Position numbers and translations under genes: made by a program
IMG/VR virus record: IMGVR_UViG_3300042484_001031
Coordinates: 1-64,000 of that record
Length of the DNA stretch: 64,000 nt
Direction: 5' to 3' (one strand)
DNA from: a virus
In this document: piece by piece, positions 5,889 to 13,992 of the stretch
Layout of the letters: every line of letters begins with the position of its first letter
Position numbering within the stretch: position 1 is the first letter of the stretch
The notes under the pieces: generated by a model
Told to the model about the DNA's origin: nothing
Seen by the model: the letters and a program-made list of their open reading frames with translations, nothing else
Database searches by the model: none

Positions 5889-5915
5889 TATAGCACAAGT
5901 AGGCATTAATGTCAA
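5887..5915 (-). promoter_or_regulatory. Strong sigma70-type promoter
   Basis: TTGACA, 17-bp spacer, TATACT on the minus strand. It drives the short unit ending at the terminator 5636-5666. Confidence 0.8.
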
Positions 5916-5942
5916 CACTTTTTTCATTTATTTACCCAAAAA

Positions 5943-6530
5943 TTAGTCAAACTTGTTGGTGTCAATATCTACTATAATATGAATGCGATCATCATTGCTG
6001 TTATTTTCTACTCCGTGCAGTTGTCTATTCATTAATTGGCATAGGATTCCTTTCGGCATATGTATCGGCTTATTATCAGCCGGACCTATAAACAATACCT
6101 GACTATTAGTTGTTATCGGTACATGAAATCTGTGATATCTTTGAAAGTACAATCCAGTGTCTATATGTGGTATAACTCTACCACCCGGTAATAATTTAAC
6201 TACCATAATGCGTCCCAACTCTTTTCCATTAACTACAGAATAGCACCATTCAATCATGCTATTTATTTGAGGGTACATATATCTTACACTACTATCCTTA
6301 CATTCAATAATGTCTGATACAGCTTCACGTGTTCTTGGTGTATTTTGTTCTAATTTGTGTGTCCGAAGATGTGTTGTAATAGATGTTGCAAATACCGGAT
6401 CACGTTTTCTAAAATCCGAGATTACAGTGGTAGAATCCCAATTAATATTGTCAATTTCATTTTTAGTAGAATTGAATAATTCTGTTGGCACTGATTCTAT
6501 TAAACGAACATGATTTTCTTTTATAAACAT
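5943..6530 (-). CDS. Fe(II)/2OG oxygenase, aspartyl/asparaginyl hydroxylase-like
   Basis: 195 aa. A late DSBH core has H122-x-D124 (PHIDTG), a YHRFHVPI strand, H172 (QLHGVEN) and R182 (DRIHIIVD), which matches the Asp/Asn beta-hydroxylase-like (PF05118-type) layout. These enzymes hydroxylate side chains using Fe(II), O2 and 2-oxoglutarate; the substrate here is unknown. It has an exact TATAAATA late promoter 7 nt upstream and is divergent from the next oxygenase gene at 6590. All catalytic residues seem present. Confidence 0.82.
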   Translation of the reverse strand: MFIKENHVRLIESVPTELFNSTKNEIDNINWDSTTVISDFRKRDPVFATSITTHLRTHKLEQNTPRTREAVSDIIECKDSSVRYMYPQINSMIEWCYSVVNGKELGRIMVVKLLPGGRVIPHIDTGLYFQRYHRFHVPITTNSQVLFIGPADNKPIHMPKGILCQLMNRQLHGVENNSNDDRIHIIVDIDTNKFD

Positions 6531-6537
6531 TGAGAAC

Positions 6538-6545
6538 TATTTATA
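6538..6545 (-). promoter_or_regulatory. T4-type late promoter TATAAATA
   Basis: Exact consensus on the minus strand for the gene starting at 6530. It is paired back-to-back with a plus-strand copy at 6550-6557. Confidence 0.65.
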
Positions 6546-6549
6546 TTAA

Positions 6550-6557
6550 TATAAATA
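6550..6557 (+). promoter_or_regulatory. T4-type late promoter TATAAATA
   Basis: Exact consensus, 33 nt upstream of the ATG at 6590, which also has a good AAAGGAG ribosome site. Confidence 0.65.
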
Positions 6558-6589
6558 CTATATATATTTGTGTACAAAGGAGTTACAAA

Positions 6590-7129
6590 ATGAGCGTAAT
6601 TACATTTTTTGCGGCCGCACCAGAATCTACCGTAAGTCAATCAGTTACTGAGGTTAATTCTATAGATTGGGATGGATCACCCATCGATGGTATTGAAATT
6701 GATAGTAATGATAACATCAAGGTTATGATGTTGTCACAACTGAACGATCTAGGTGATACTGTTGAAGAAATAAATAATACTGTAATATTTAATCAACTTA
6801 CCCCTTTACTTTATCCAGGAATTTATTCTTTAATAGATTGGCTAAAGAGTACAGTCGGAGCATCCTACATTGGAAAAACAAGAATTGTGGCATTATTACC
6901 GGGAAAAGGTATACCGGATCACATTAATAATAGTTCATATTACTCTAAGTATACCCGATATCATATTCCTCTAGTAACTCATTCTGATGTTAAAATTATA
7001 GAAACACTCACATCTACAGAAGAAAACATGTTAGTTGGTAACGTTTATACGTTATCTAATACAATAAGCCACAGTTTTAAAAATAATTCTAATATTACTA
7101 GGATACATCTTATAGTAGATTTGGCATGA
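6590..7129 (+). CDS. 2OG-oxygenase-like protein with HxN in place of HxD
   Basis: 179 aa and clearly related to the divergent neighbour at 5943: YTRYHIPLVTHSD corresponds to its YHRFHVPITTNS, H161 (ISHSF) and R171 (TRIHLIVD) are kept. The first motif, however, reads H111-I-N113, so the iron-binding Asp is Asn. That could mean weak or lost activity, or a different chemistry as in enzymes that leave a metal site open. The start at 6590 is set by AAAGGAG 7 nt upstream. It overlaps the next gene by ATGA, implying translational coupling with an active paralogue. Confidence 0.72.
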   Translation: MSVITFFAAAPESTVSQSVTEVNSIDWDGSPIDGIEIDSNDNIKVMMLSQLNDLGDTVEEINNTVIFNQLTPLLYPGIYSLIDWLKSTVGASYIGKTRIVALLPGKGIPDHINNSSYYSKYTRYHIPLVTHSDVKIIETLTSTEENMLVGNVYTLSNTISHSFKNNSNITRIHLIVDLA

Positions 7130-7653
7130 AATACAATTTTCTTTTTAAAAAAATACTAGATGTAGATGATAGTGTTTTAGATGTATTAGAGGATTATGCA
7201 ATGTCAGTTGAGTATGGGGATAATCTTGGTTTTTATAAGGGTAAAGGAATCAGAACACACATGATAGAAAACGTGTTAAACGTTCAACCGGCAATAGAAG
7301 CACTTTCAAATATTGTTAACCCTAACGGTTATTTAAATTCTTATATTAATATATTGCCAGCAAATCATTATATTTTTGAACATAGTGACGTGGGTGAGGG
7401 AAAATTCTTCAGTGATAATTTAACTATACACAAAATACATATTCCATTAATAACCAATCAATCATCTGGTCATATGTGGAAATGTTTTTATGAAGAAAAT
7501 AAACAGGTTGCCGTTAATTTTGAACGCGGTGCATCATATTTATTCAACAATATTGACATACATTCAGCCGTAAATTTTTCTTCTAGTGAAGATCGATATC
7601 ATTTAATTCTGAGATATCGACAGGATTCTATTGCAGAATCTTTTTACAGTTAA
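7126..7653 (+). CDS. Fe(II)/2OG oxygenase-like protein
   Basis: 175 aa with an intact triad: H86-x-D88 (FEHSDV), H146 (DIHSAVN) and R157 (DRYHLILR). The IHKIHIPLITNQ strand matches the two preceding genes. Translation is probably coupled to the upstream gene through an ATGA overlap, suggesting the inactive-looking and active paralogues are made together. Its 3' end overlaps the convergent PP-loop gene by 4 bp. The substrate is unknown. Confidence 0.75.
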   Translation: MKYNFLFKKILDVDDSVLDVLEDYAMSVEYGDNLGFYKGKGIRTHMIENVLNVQPAIEALSNIVNPNGYLNSYINILPANHYIFEHSDVGEGKFFSDNLTIHKIHIPLITNQSSGHMWKCFYEENKQVAVNFERGASYLFNNIDIHSAVNFSSSEDRYHLILRYRQDSIAESFYS

Positions 7654-8789
7654 TCTATCAAATTTCCCATATAATAATAACTAGAATCAATAGACGGAAA
7701 TTGTCCGTTTTTCATTACTACATTTGTAGTATCTAGTTTATTTAAATAAGAACTCCAATGATATCTCCATCCCTTTTTTATTTTCATAATTTCAGGATGT
7801 GTTTCTACTATAATATCAAATTGGCTCATATCATCTATTTCTCCTACAATAGGTTTTCTAACTTGAAATTTAGATATATCCCAGTCCGGGTATATTATGG
7901 GTTTTATTAATTCACTATACTTATCCCATCGTTCTGTATGTCGACCAATCCATTTTGGTTTATATAATAAGTCTTGATATTGCGGATTTCTTTTAAACCA
8001 TAAAAATACTTGATATGCTCTTTCTAATGCAAGTTCAGGAAAGTCAGGAGTCCAGAAAAAATATTCAGTACCATATGGATTAGTTACAGTTGGTGGGATA
8101 AGTACCATTGGTTTGTCAGGAAAAGTAGTGTATGCCTTATTGTCCTTAGCTAAGAGTACGGGCTTTTCTACTCCATTGATAACTCCGACCTTTTTCCCAC
8201 GTTCTATTAATTTTATTTCTATATCATTATTACTATGTTCCGGATGCTTTAGAATATATGACATAAAATACAATCCTCTATGTGATTGAAATTTGTCATC
8301 ACCGAAACTATTTGCTGTTATGCCATCAAGCCAATCGATTAATTTGATTTCTATTTCCGGATGGTATGTTGATATGTACTCAAGATCAGGTTTAATAATA
8401 TAATCCCATTCTGACAATTGATTTTTAGCTGATGTATCTATTAAATTTGGGTTATGTATTTTTTGATTAATCAAATTAAACGGTTGTTTAACCATTATCT
8501 GATCAAGTTTGATATTATTTTGTAGAAACGCCTGTAAAATACAATGACTATCACTACCACCGCTATATTGTAAAATTAGATAATCATATGAATCTCGTAG
8601 CATCTGGGCACGTTGTTTATATAATTCTTTAAGAGCCGTTCTACCTAATAGAGATTTATCAAAGTTTCTCCAAATATTATCATAGTAATGCCATTTAATG
8701 GGTAAACCTGTTTTAGATTTTTCTAAAAAGGCAAGCATTGAATTAGTAATTATTTTATCACCGACAGTATAATGTCCATACTTACTCAC
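7650..8789 (-). CDS. PP-loop ATP pyrophosphatase, asparagine-synthase-like
   Basis: 379 aa. SGGSDS at residues 76-81 is the pyrophosphate loop of the adenine nucleotide alpha-hydrolase superfamily, which activates a carboxylate or carbonyl by adenylation for amide formation or thiolation (AsnB, QueC, TilS and relatives). No glutaminase domain with an N-terminal Cys is present, so an amine other than glutamine-derived ammonia may be used. The start is GTG, overlapping the TGA of the TctC gene (GTGA), with AAGGGA upstream. The C-terminal region is rich in Trp/Tyr and not recognised. Confidence 0.75.
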   Translation of the reverse strand: MSKYGHYTVGDKIITNSMLAFLEKSKTGLPIKWHYYDNIWRNFDKSLLGRTALKELYKQRAQMLRDSYDYLILQYSGGSDSHCILQAFLQNNIKLDQIMVKQPFNLINQKIHNPNLIDTSAKNQLSEWDYIIKPDLEYISTYHPEIEIKLIDWLDGITANSFGDDKFQSHRGLYFMSYILKHPEHSNNDIEIKLIERGKKVGVINGVEKPVLLAKDNKAYTTFPDKPMVLIPPTVTNPYGTEYFFWTPDFPELALERAYQVFLWFKRNPQYQDLLYKPKWIGRHTERWDKYSELIKPIIYPDWDISKFQVRKPIVGEIDDMSQFDIIVETHPEIMKIKKGWRYHWSSYLNKLDTTNVVMKNGQFPSIDSSYYYMGNLID

Positions 8790-9709
8790 TTAAAAATCCC
8801 TTCAAGCCTTTCTTTATTTGCCATCATATTATCAAGTCTTTTATTAATTGCCGGGATAGATAAATCAGAATTATTAAAATATATCTGATTCTGTGTCCAT
8901 ATTTCTTTCGCTTCGGGTGTTGACATAATTGTACTTAATTGCAAATTATATTGTGCAATTACTGATTTTGGTGTGCCTGCAGGAACCATTAATGCAATTG
9001 TACTATCAATAAATGATCCAAATCCTTTAAAGGTTTCTGCCACCGTAGGGATATCCGGTAACTCGTTAAGTCGGTTGTTATTAACTACTGCAATGATTTT
9101 TATACGATCATTCTTATGCAACATTCTAGCTGTACTTCCATTTAATATAGCAAATTCAACGTGTCCACCTGCTATATCAGTGCCCAACTGACCGGCCGAT
9201 TTATAAGGAACTACCGTAACTTGTTTGCTTCCCAAGTTTTCTGCTAGCTCGGTAGTCCAAGCTTTTACAATACCCGACATACTACCCAACGAAATGTTTT
9301 CTCCTGCATCAATTCTTTTTTGGATATCAGAAATAGTAGACGATTTGCTATTTGGAGCCGCTACTACCATAGATACTGCACGGCCAAGACTTATTACCAT
9401 TTCGAAATCCTGTCTTGTGTATGTCTTGTTTGATTTATACAATACATCTGATAGTACAAATGTGCTAGCAAGACCGCATAACATGAATGTGTTATTTTCA
9501 CCATGTTGTTTATAATAGTTTGCCGCAATTACTCCGTCAGCGCCAGGTTTACGGTTGAAAATTAAAGTAGTGTCTGGCATTTTCGAAAATAGGTATCGCA
9601 TTATATTAGTAGAAGAACCTCCCTCTCCTATAGCTGTAGTTACTGTAATTACTTCAGCCTGTGCTATACCTATTAAGGATAGTAGTATAATAGTAAATAT
9701 TTTTTTCAT
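8786..9709 (-). CDS. TctC/Bug-family periplasmic solute-binding protein
   Basis: 307 aa starting MKKIFTIILLSLIGIAQAEV, a clean signal peptide with an AQA cleavage site. The mature part has the family pattern of GEGGSSTNIMR, NRKPGADG, VPYKSAGQL and DIAGGHVEFA. These proteins bind carboxylates in the periplasm for tripartite transporters and are very numerous in betaproteobacteria. No transporter subunits are nearby. It is coupled by a GTGA overlap to the PP-loop gene downstream. Presence in a phage is unusual and suggests host acquisition; it could capture a substrate or alter host uptake. Confidence 0.88.
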   Translation of the reverse strand: MKKIFTIILLSLIGIAQAEVITVTTAIGEGGSSTNIMRYLFSKMPDTTLIFNRKPGADGVIAANYYKQHGENNTFMLCGLASTFVLSDVLYKSNKTYTRQDFEMVISLGRAVSMVVAAPNSKSSTISDIQKRIDAGENISLGSMSGIVKAWTTELAENLGSKQVTVVPYKSAGQLGTDIAGGHVEFAILNGSTARMLHKNDRIKIIAVVNNNRLNELPDIPTVAETFKGFGSFIDSTIALMVPAGTPKSVIAQYNLQLSTIMSTPEAKEIWTQNQIYFNNSDLSIPAINKRLDNMMANKERLEGIFK

Positions 9710-9723
9710 GTAAATCATCCATC

Positions 9724-9731
9724 TATTTATT
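9724..9731 (-). promoter_or_regulatory. Late-like motif AATAAATA
   Basis: One mismatch to the late consensus, 15 nt upstream of the TctC start, back-to-back with TATAAATA at 9748. Confidence 0.45.
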
Positions 9732-9747
9732 AAAGGATTTTGTCTAC

Positions 9748-9755
9748 TATAAATA
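9748..9755 (+). promoter_or_regulatory. T4-type late promoter TATAAATA
   Basis: Exact consensus 23 nt before the ATG of the radical SAM gene; a GAAGTGAG ribosome site follows. Confidence 0.65.
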
Positions 9756-9778
9756 TATGTAACATTGAAGTGAGAAAT

Positions 9779-11089
9779 ATGTTTTGTAAAACTATCTGGA
9801 ATGGGATTTATATTTTACCGTACGGTGATATTCGGCTGTGTTCTATTGGAAACAATTCCGATGCATCATTAGATATGAATACTGCTAGGGATGAGAACGG
9901 TGTTGCTATGAATATTCTTACTCATAGCATCAAGGAAATTGTTAATTCTAAAAAACATCTTGAGGTAAGAAAACTAAACATAGATGATCCAACGGCGTGG
10001 AGCCAGCATTGTTCTTGCTGTGAGAATAGGGAAATGGTTACTAAAAATAATGTATTACACCCTAATTCAAGTAGAAGGTTATATTTAAAACAGGTTATAA
10101 AATCAAACGACATAGTTACTGAATCAAACTGTACAGAAAAAGCCAGCGCAGATGGTAATATCGACTGGTATCCGAGTAGTTTAGATATACGATTTGGAAA
10201 TCTATGCAATCAAAAATGCGTAATGTGCAGTCCTATATATAGTAAACTATGGTATGATGAATATACTGAATACTATAAAACCAATCTATTTGGTAGCGGT
10301 ACAAATAATAAGAAAATTTCTTTAGTTAAAAATAACAACGGTCAATGGCAACAACCCAAAGAAATGGAATGGTACGAAGATCCAAGGTGGTGGCCAAAGT
10401 TTAAAGAAATGATGCCATATCTACGACACATTTATGTGACCGGGGGTGAGCCAATGATTGTACCATCGCACGATACAATGTTAGATATACTAATAGAGAA
10501 TGATTTAGCAAAGAACATAGTACTTGAGTATGATACAAATCTAACTGTCATTAATACAAAATTATTCCATCGTTGGAAACATTTTAATAAGGTGTTGATT
10601 CGTGTTAGTATGGATGCTATTAAAGAAAAATATAATTTAATTAGGTTTGGAGGTAACTGGGAAAAGTTTGTTGATAATATTGAAAAACTAAAAACATATG
10701 AAGAAGAATCCGAAGGACGAATTAAGATACAAGCAATCACCTCTTGTTTTCAAATCAGTACAGCATTGAATATTGTAGAATCAGAAGAATGGTGTAATAC
10801 TATGAAGTTGCCATTTCATATTAGGTTTTTAGATGGCCCTGACAAACATGCTACTATGTCACTACCCATTTCTGCAAAAGAAGAATTAATAGATTTTTAT
10901 TCAAATCATAATACAGAAAAATCAAAACTAATAGTAAATTATCTATCGGAGCACTTATATTCGACACGAGGATCAGTGGACGAGATACATTCATTTATTA
11001 ATTTCATGGATTTCCTTGACAATAGCAGATCAACTAACTGGAGAGAGACTCTTTCGGATATCCACACTTTCCTTGAAAGGCATAAATGA
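9779..11089 (+). CDS. Twitch-type radical SAM protein
   Basis: 436 aa. The SAM cluster motif is C143-x3-C147-x2-C150 (CNQKCVMC), preceded by DIRFGNL and followed by the GGEP motif at 222-225, so the 4Fe-4S cluster and SAM site are intact. N-terminal cysteines (C21, C78, C80, C81) could hold a second cluster as in SPASM/twitch enzymes. Such enzymes modify peptides or other substrates by radical chemistry. An upstream TTG at 9740 is in frame, but ATG at 9779 fits the promoter and ribosome site. It overlaps the next oxygenase gene by ATGA, so the two probably act together. Confidence 0.9.
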   Translation: MFCKTIWNGIYILPYGDIRLCSIGNNSDASLDMNTARDENGVAMNILTHSIKEIVNSKKHLEVRKLNIDDPTAWSQHCSCCENREMVTKNNVLHPNSSRRLYLKQVIKSNDIVTESNCTEKASADGNIDWYPSSLDIRFGNLCNQKCVMCSPIYSKLWYDEYTEYYKTNLFGSGTNNKKISLVKNNNGQWQQPKEMEWYEDPRWWPKFKEMMPYLRHIYVTGGEPMIVPSHDTMLDILIENDLAKNIVLEYDTNLTVINTKLFHRWKHFNKVLIRVSMDAIKEKYNLIRFGGNWEKFVDNIEKLKTYEEESEGRIKIQAITSCFQISTALNIVESEEWCNTMKLPFHIRFLDGPDKHATMSLPISAKEELIDFYSNHNTEKSKLIVNYLSEHLYSTRGSVDEIHSFINFMDFLDNSRSTNWRETLSDIHTFLERHK

Positions 11090-11673
11090 ATTATATACAT
11101 TTAGGTAAGGCCCCGCAATCATTTATTGAAAAAATACAAAAATTAATTGAATTAAAGCACGATACCAATGCCACATATGAATGGATAATGTTTGATTACG
11201 GCATGCAAGAAATATTTAATTCTGTGTTTCCTATCCCTGAACTAAAAATACAATATTTACCTAATAATGTAATAAATCAAAAAGCGTTTTTTTCTAGCCC
11301 ATTTAATGGTTTTAGACCACATAAAGATGGTATTGATTGTCAATGCGCTCTTAATATTGCCGTCTCATGTAATAAAGAAGATTGGGTAAGATGGTATGAT
11401 GAAGATTATATTAATAATATTTCAAGCACACATAGAAACAATACAACAGAATCTCATAGACATAGTAGAAACACAGACCTGCATGAATATGAGGATATCC
11501 CATTTATTGACGAAATGAGACAAAATATAGGTGATGTTTATTTAGTTAATACTAATGTTTATCATAGTTTCAAATGCTATGGACCACTTAATCGTATAAT
11601 TATACAGACTAAGCTTGAAGATAATCCTAATATTGTAGAAGTTTATGAAAATTTAAAATATTATTTTAAATAA
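11086..11673 (+). CDS. Fe(II)/2OG oxygenase-like protein
   Basis: 195 aa with H79-x-D81 (FRPHKDGID), H160 (NVYHSFKC) and R170 (LNRIIIQTK), a full DSBH metal and 2OG set. The motif HKDGIDCQCALNI closely parallels HRDGIDRKAALNI in the gene at 15520, showing they are paralogues. A His/Asn-rich insert (about 112-135) lies between the motifs. It is translationally coupled to the radical SAM gene; its end overlaps the convergent TauD-like gene by 8 bp. Confidence 0.8.
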   Translation: MNYIHLGKAPQSFIEKIQKLIELKHDTNATYEWIMFDYGMQEIFNSVFPIPELKIQYLPNNVINQKAFFSSPFNGFRPHKDGIDCQCALNIAVSCNKEDWVRWYDEDYINNISSTHRNNTTESHRHSRNTDLHEYEDIPFIDEMRQNIGDVYLVNTNVYHSFKCYGPLNRIIIQTKLEDNPNIVEVYENLKYYFK

Positions 11674-12529
11674 CTAAATCAATATTTGCCCTATAGAAAT
11701 TGCGAATTTCGCCGGAATTCAGAATAAGTTTACTTCTATTATGAACAAAAGACCAATTATCATAAATTGCTATATCAAACGTGTCCCAAGTGTGATAGTA
11801 GGTACGATTTGGTATTTTTAATAATTCTTTAATATACGTTCCTATTAGAGAACAATCTGGTTGAAGTATATCATCAATTTTTACATTGCATATCCAAGCA
11901 TCCTTACATACTCCGGGTATATTATAGAAATTCAATCTTAATGATTTTTCTTTAGTGACAGGATGTTCTTTTATGAAATCAAATTCTTGCAAATCTTGTA
12001 GTGGTTTATGCTCAGGCCCAGATACTTTATACCAACTCTGTTGAATAATTTTAACTCTTGGGATTAGTTTTAAGAGTTCTTCATTCATATCTGTTAACGG
12101 AAGATTTATATTTAAAAACCCAGTTATACCTGAAATTTCAGGATTTGGATTTTGTGTAATCCAAAGACTACGAAACGGAAACGGGTTCTCTCTCTTATTA
12201 GGAATATCAGCATGCCATGGCATTGGTTGAACATTAAGTCTAGGAGCATTTATATTATTGAACGGGCTTAATACATAGTCACCCATAGGTGTAGTTATTG
12301 TTTCAGTTTTTTCTTGACTATATGAATAATCAGTTTTATTCCACATATTACCAAACTGTGAGCAGAACAAGGCATAATCTTCAACTGAAAAATTCATTTT
12401 TTTGAACACAAGTAATTTTCTAGCATATATCAATGATCTCCAAAAAGAAAAATCTTTGTTAAAAAAGTCTTTTGGATTTTCAAATTCTATTGTTGAACCC
12501 CAAGATTCATGTATGTTCTTTATTTTCAT
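11666..12529 (-). CDS. TauD/TfdA-family dioxygenase
   Basis: 287 aa, longer than the other oxygenases here and of the TauD type: H106-x-D108 (PWHADIP), distal H263 (SFVHNRS) and an Arg-rich end (EIRNFYRAN, R276/R280). Family members oxidise small molecules such as taurine, amino acids or lipids, or make hydroxylated natural products, with Fe(II) and 2-oxoglutarate. The start at 12529 is taken because an earlier ATG would overlap the promoter and start of the divergent gene at 12560. A TATAAAAT box lies just upstream. Confidence 0.85.
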   Translation of the reverse strand: MKIKNIHESWGSTIEFENPKDFFNKDFSFWRSLIYARKLLVFKKMNFSVEDYALFCSQFGNMWNKTDYSYSQEKTETITTPMGDYVLSPFNNINAPRLNVQPMPWHADIPNKRENPFPFRSLWITQNPNPEISGITGFLNINLPLTDMNEELLKLIPRVKIIQQSWYKVSGPEHKPLQDLQEFDFIKEHPVTKEKSLRLNFYNIPGVCKDAWICNVKIDDILQPDCSLIGTYIKELLKIPNRTYYHTWDTFDIAIYDNWSFVHNRSKLILNSGEIRNFYRANIDLVI

Positions 12530-12546
12530 ATTGGTTATTTTATATA

Positions 12547-12554
12547 GATAAATA
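12547..12554 (+). promoter_or_regulatory. Late promoter motif GATAAATA
   Basis: One mismatch to the late consensus. It ends 5 nt before the ATG at 12560, placing +1 on the A of the ATG. Confidence 0.5.
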
Positions 12555-12559
12555 TCCAT

Positions 12560-13180
12560 ATGCATATATTAAATTCGCACAGTGACATATGTTATCCTAT
12601 TACACTGACTACAAACCTTAATAATTTAAATGAGTCAATATCAACACTATTTATTAGATTGGGTATTAGCAAAGAATTATTCTTTAAAGATTTAGAGAAA
12701 GCTTTGATAATTACACTAAATCTGTCTCATTTACCAACTTTGCAAGGAGCTGATAGGTGGAAAAAACATGCAGGAAATCACCCATCGGTTAAAGCTGAAT
12801 CAGTTTCTGAGATTGATTTTACACAGTTTCTTACTGAGATGGATGATCTTTATATTAAAAAAGTAATAGATGATATATTCACATACCATGAACTTAAATT
12901 TGGAAAGAAATTTCAAGGTAGGTGTCAATTGATTGCTAGTCGAGCACCTCAATGTTATAAAATACATAGAGATTTACATACTACCCATAGATATCATATA
13001 CCGTTAGAAACTGATGAAAGATTTTTATGGTTATTTGAAGATGATAATAAGGATATTACATTACTTCATATGCCAGCTGACGGTAGAATATGGTATCTAA
13101 ATCCAGTAACTGCTAAACATACAGTGATTCACGTAGGCTCATCAATTCGTTTTCATATTCTATTAACTAGCAGTGTTTAG
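12560..13180 (+). CDS. Fe(II)/2OG oxygenase-like protein
   Basis: 206 aa. H136-x-D138 (IHRDLH), the HRYHIPLETD strand, H187 (TAKHTVIH) and R197 (SIRFHIL) form a complete DSBH site of the Asp/Asn hydroxylase type. The N-terminal 100 residues are specific to this gene. No Shine-Dalgarno sequence is present; the late motif abuts the start. It converges with the desaturase gene 11 bp downstream. Confidence 0.77.
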   Translation: MHILNSHSDICYPITLTTNLNNLNESISTLFIRLGISKELFFKDLEKALIITLNLSHLPTLQGADRWKKHAGNHPSVKAESVSEIDFTQFLTEMDDLYIKKVIDDIFTYHELKFGKKFQGRCQLIASRAPQCYKIHRDLHTTHRYHIPLETDERFLWLFEDDNKDITLLHMPADGRIWYLNPVTAKHTVIHVGSSIRFHILLTSSV

Positions 13181-13191
13181 TAGCAACTAAG

Positions 13192-13983
13192 TTATTTTAA
13201 GAAAGGTAGAAAAATTCTGCAAGGATCAAATTCCCACCATTTGCCACTAATATTAGTTCCGAAGTCATATGACTTAGGGTCATGATGATGATTATTATGC
13301 CAACCTTGTCCCCATCCTAAATAGCCTAAAACAAAATTATTCTGACTCATATCGGTGGTGTCAAAATTTCGATATCCAATTATAGATTTCCAATGTCCAA
13401 ACAAATTAGTAAGATTGTCTTGAACCAGTGTAATTGCAATGGGTAGACATAATAATGACAAACTCAATTTCCAATTGATCAATGCAACCAATATTGGTAT
13501 TCCCCATAATATTTTAAATTGATTATTATGAAACCAAATGTGATTCTCTTTACGTAACAGATTGGCTGCATATCGCATGTTTATAGGATTAGCTTCAGTA
13601 ATCTTAGTTGTCCACGTGAATACTGAATGAATTTTGCCGTGTATTGGACTATGCAAATCTTTAGGAGTGTCACTGTATCTATGATGATACCCTCTATGAA
13701 TTGCTACCCAAGAAATACTTGATCCTTCACCACTAAGTATTCCAAAAAACAATATAAGATTTTCTTTCCATTTTGGAAGATTTGGATGAGTGTTGTGTGA
13801 AAAAATTCTATGGAATCCTACTGCTACTCCTAGACCGGCAATACATACCCAGCCCAAGAATGTAAACCAAAGATACCATAATGGTATAGCACTATTAATA
13901 AACAATATAATAGTAAATATACCTAATGTTATAAATGGTATAAAGCTGAACCAGGAATATCTAGAAATATTTTTGAACATCAT
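13192..13983 (-). CDS. Membrane fatty-acid (acyl) desaturase
   Basis: 263 aa with four or more hydrophobic segments and the three His boxes of the acyl-CoA/acyl-lipid desaturase family: H58-RIFS-H63, H96-RGY-HH101 and WHNNHHH near 230. The second box has one residue more than the common HRxHH form. These integral membrane di-iron enzymes insert a double bond into acyl chains using O2. Two ATGs begin the frame; TATAAATA lies 1 nt from the first and 4 nt from the second. It could change host membrane fluidity or supply an unsaturated acyl group to the neighbouring pathway. Confidence 0.9.
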   Translation of the reverse strand: MMFKNISRYSWFSFIPFITLGIFTIILFINSAIPLWYLWFTFLGWVCIAGLGVAVGFHRIFSHNTHPNLPKWKENLILFFGILSGEGSSISWVAIHRGYHHRYSDTPKDLHSPIHGKIHSVFTWTTKITEANPINMRYAANLLRKENHIWFHNNQFKILWGIPILVALINWKLSLSLLCLPIAITLVQDNLTNLFGHWKSIIGYRNFDTTDMSQNNFVLGYLGWGQGWHNNHHHDPKSYDFGTNISGKWWEFDPCRIFLPFLK

Positions 13984-13984
13984 G

Positions 13985-13992
13985 TATTTATA
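13985..13992 (-). promoter_or_regulatory. T4-type late promoter TATAAATA
   Basis: Exact consensus on the minus strand directly before the desaturase start codons. Confidence 0.6.
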
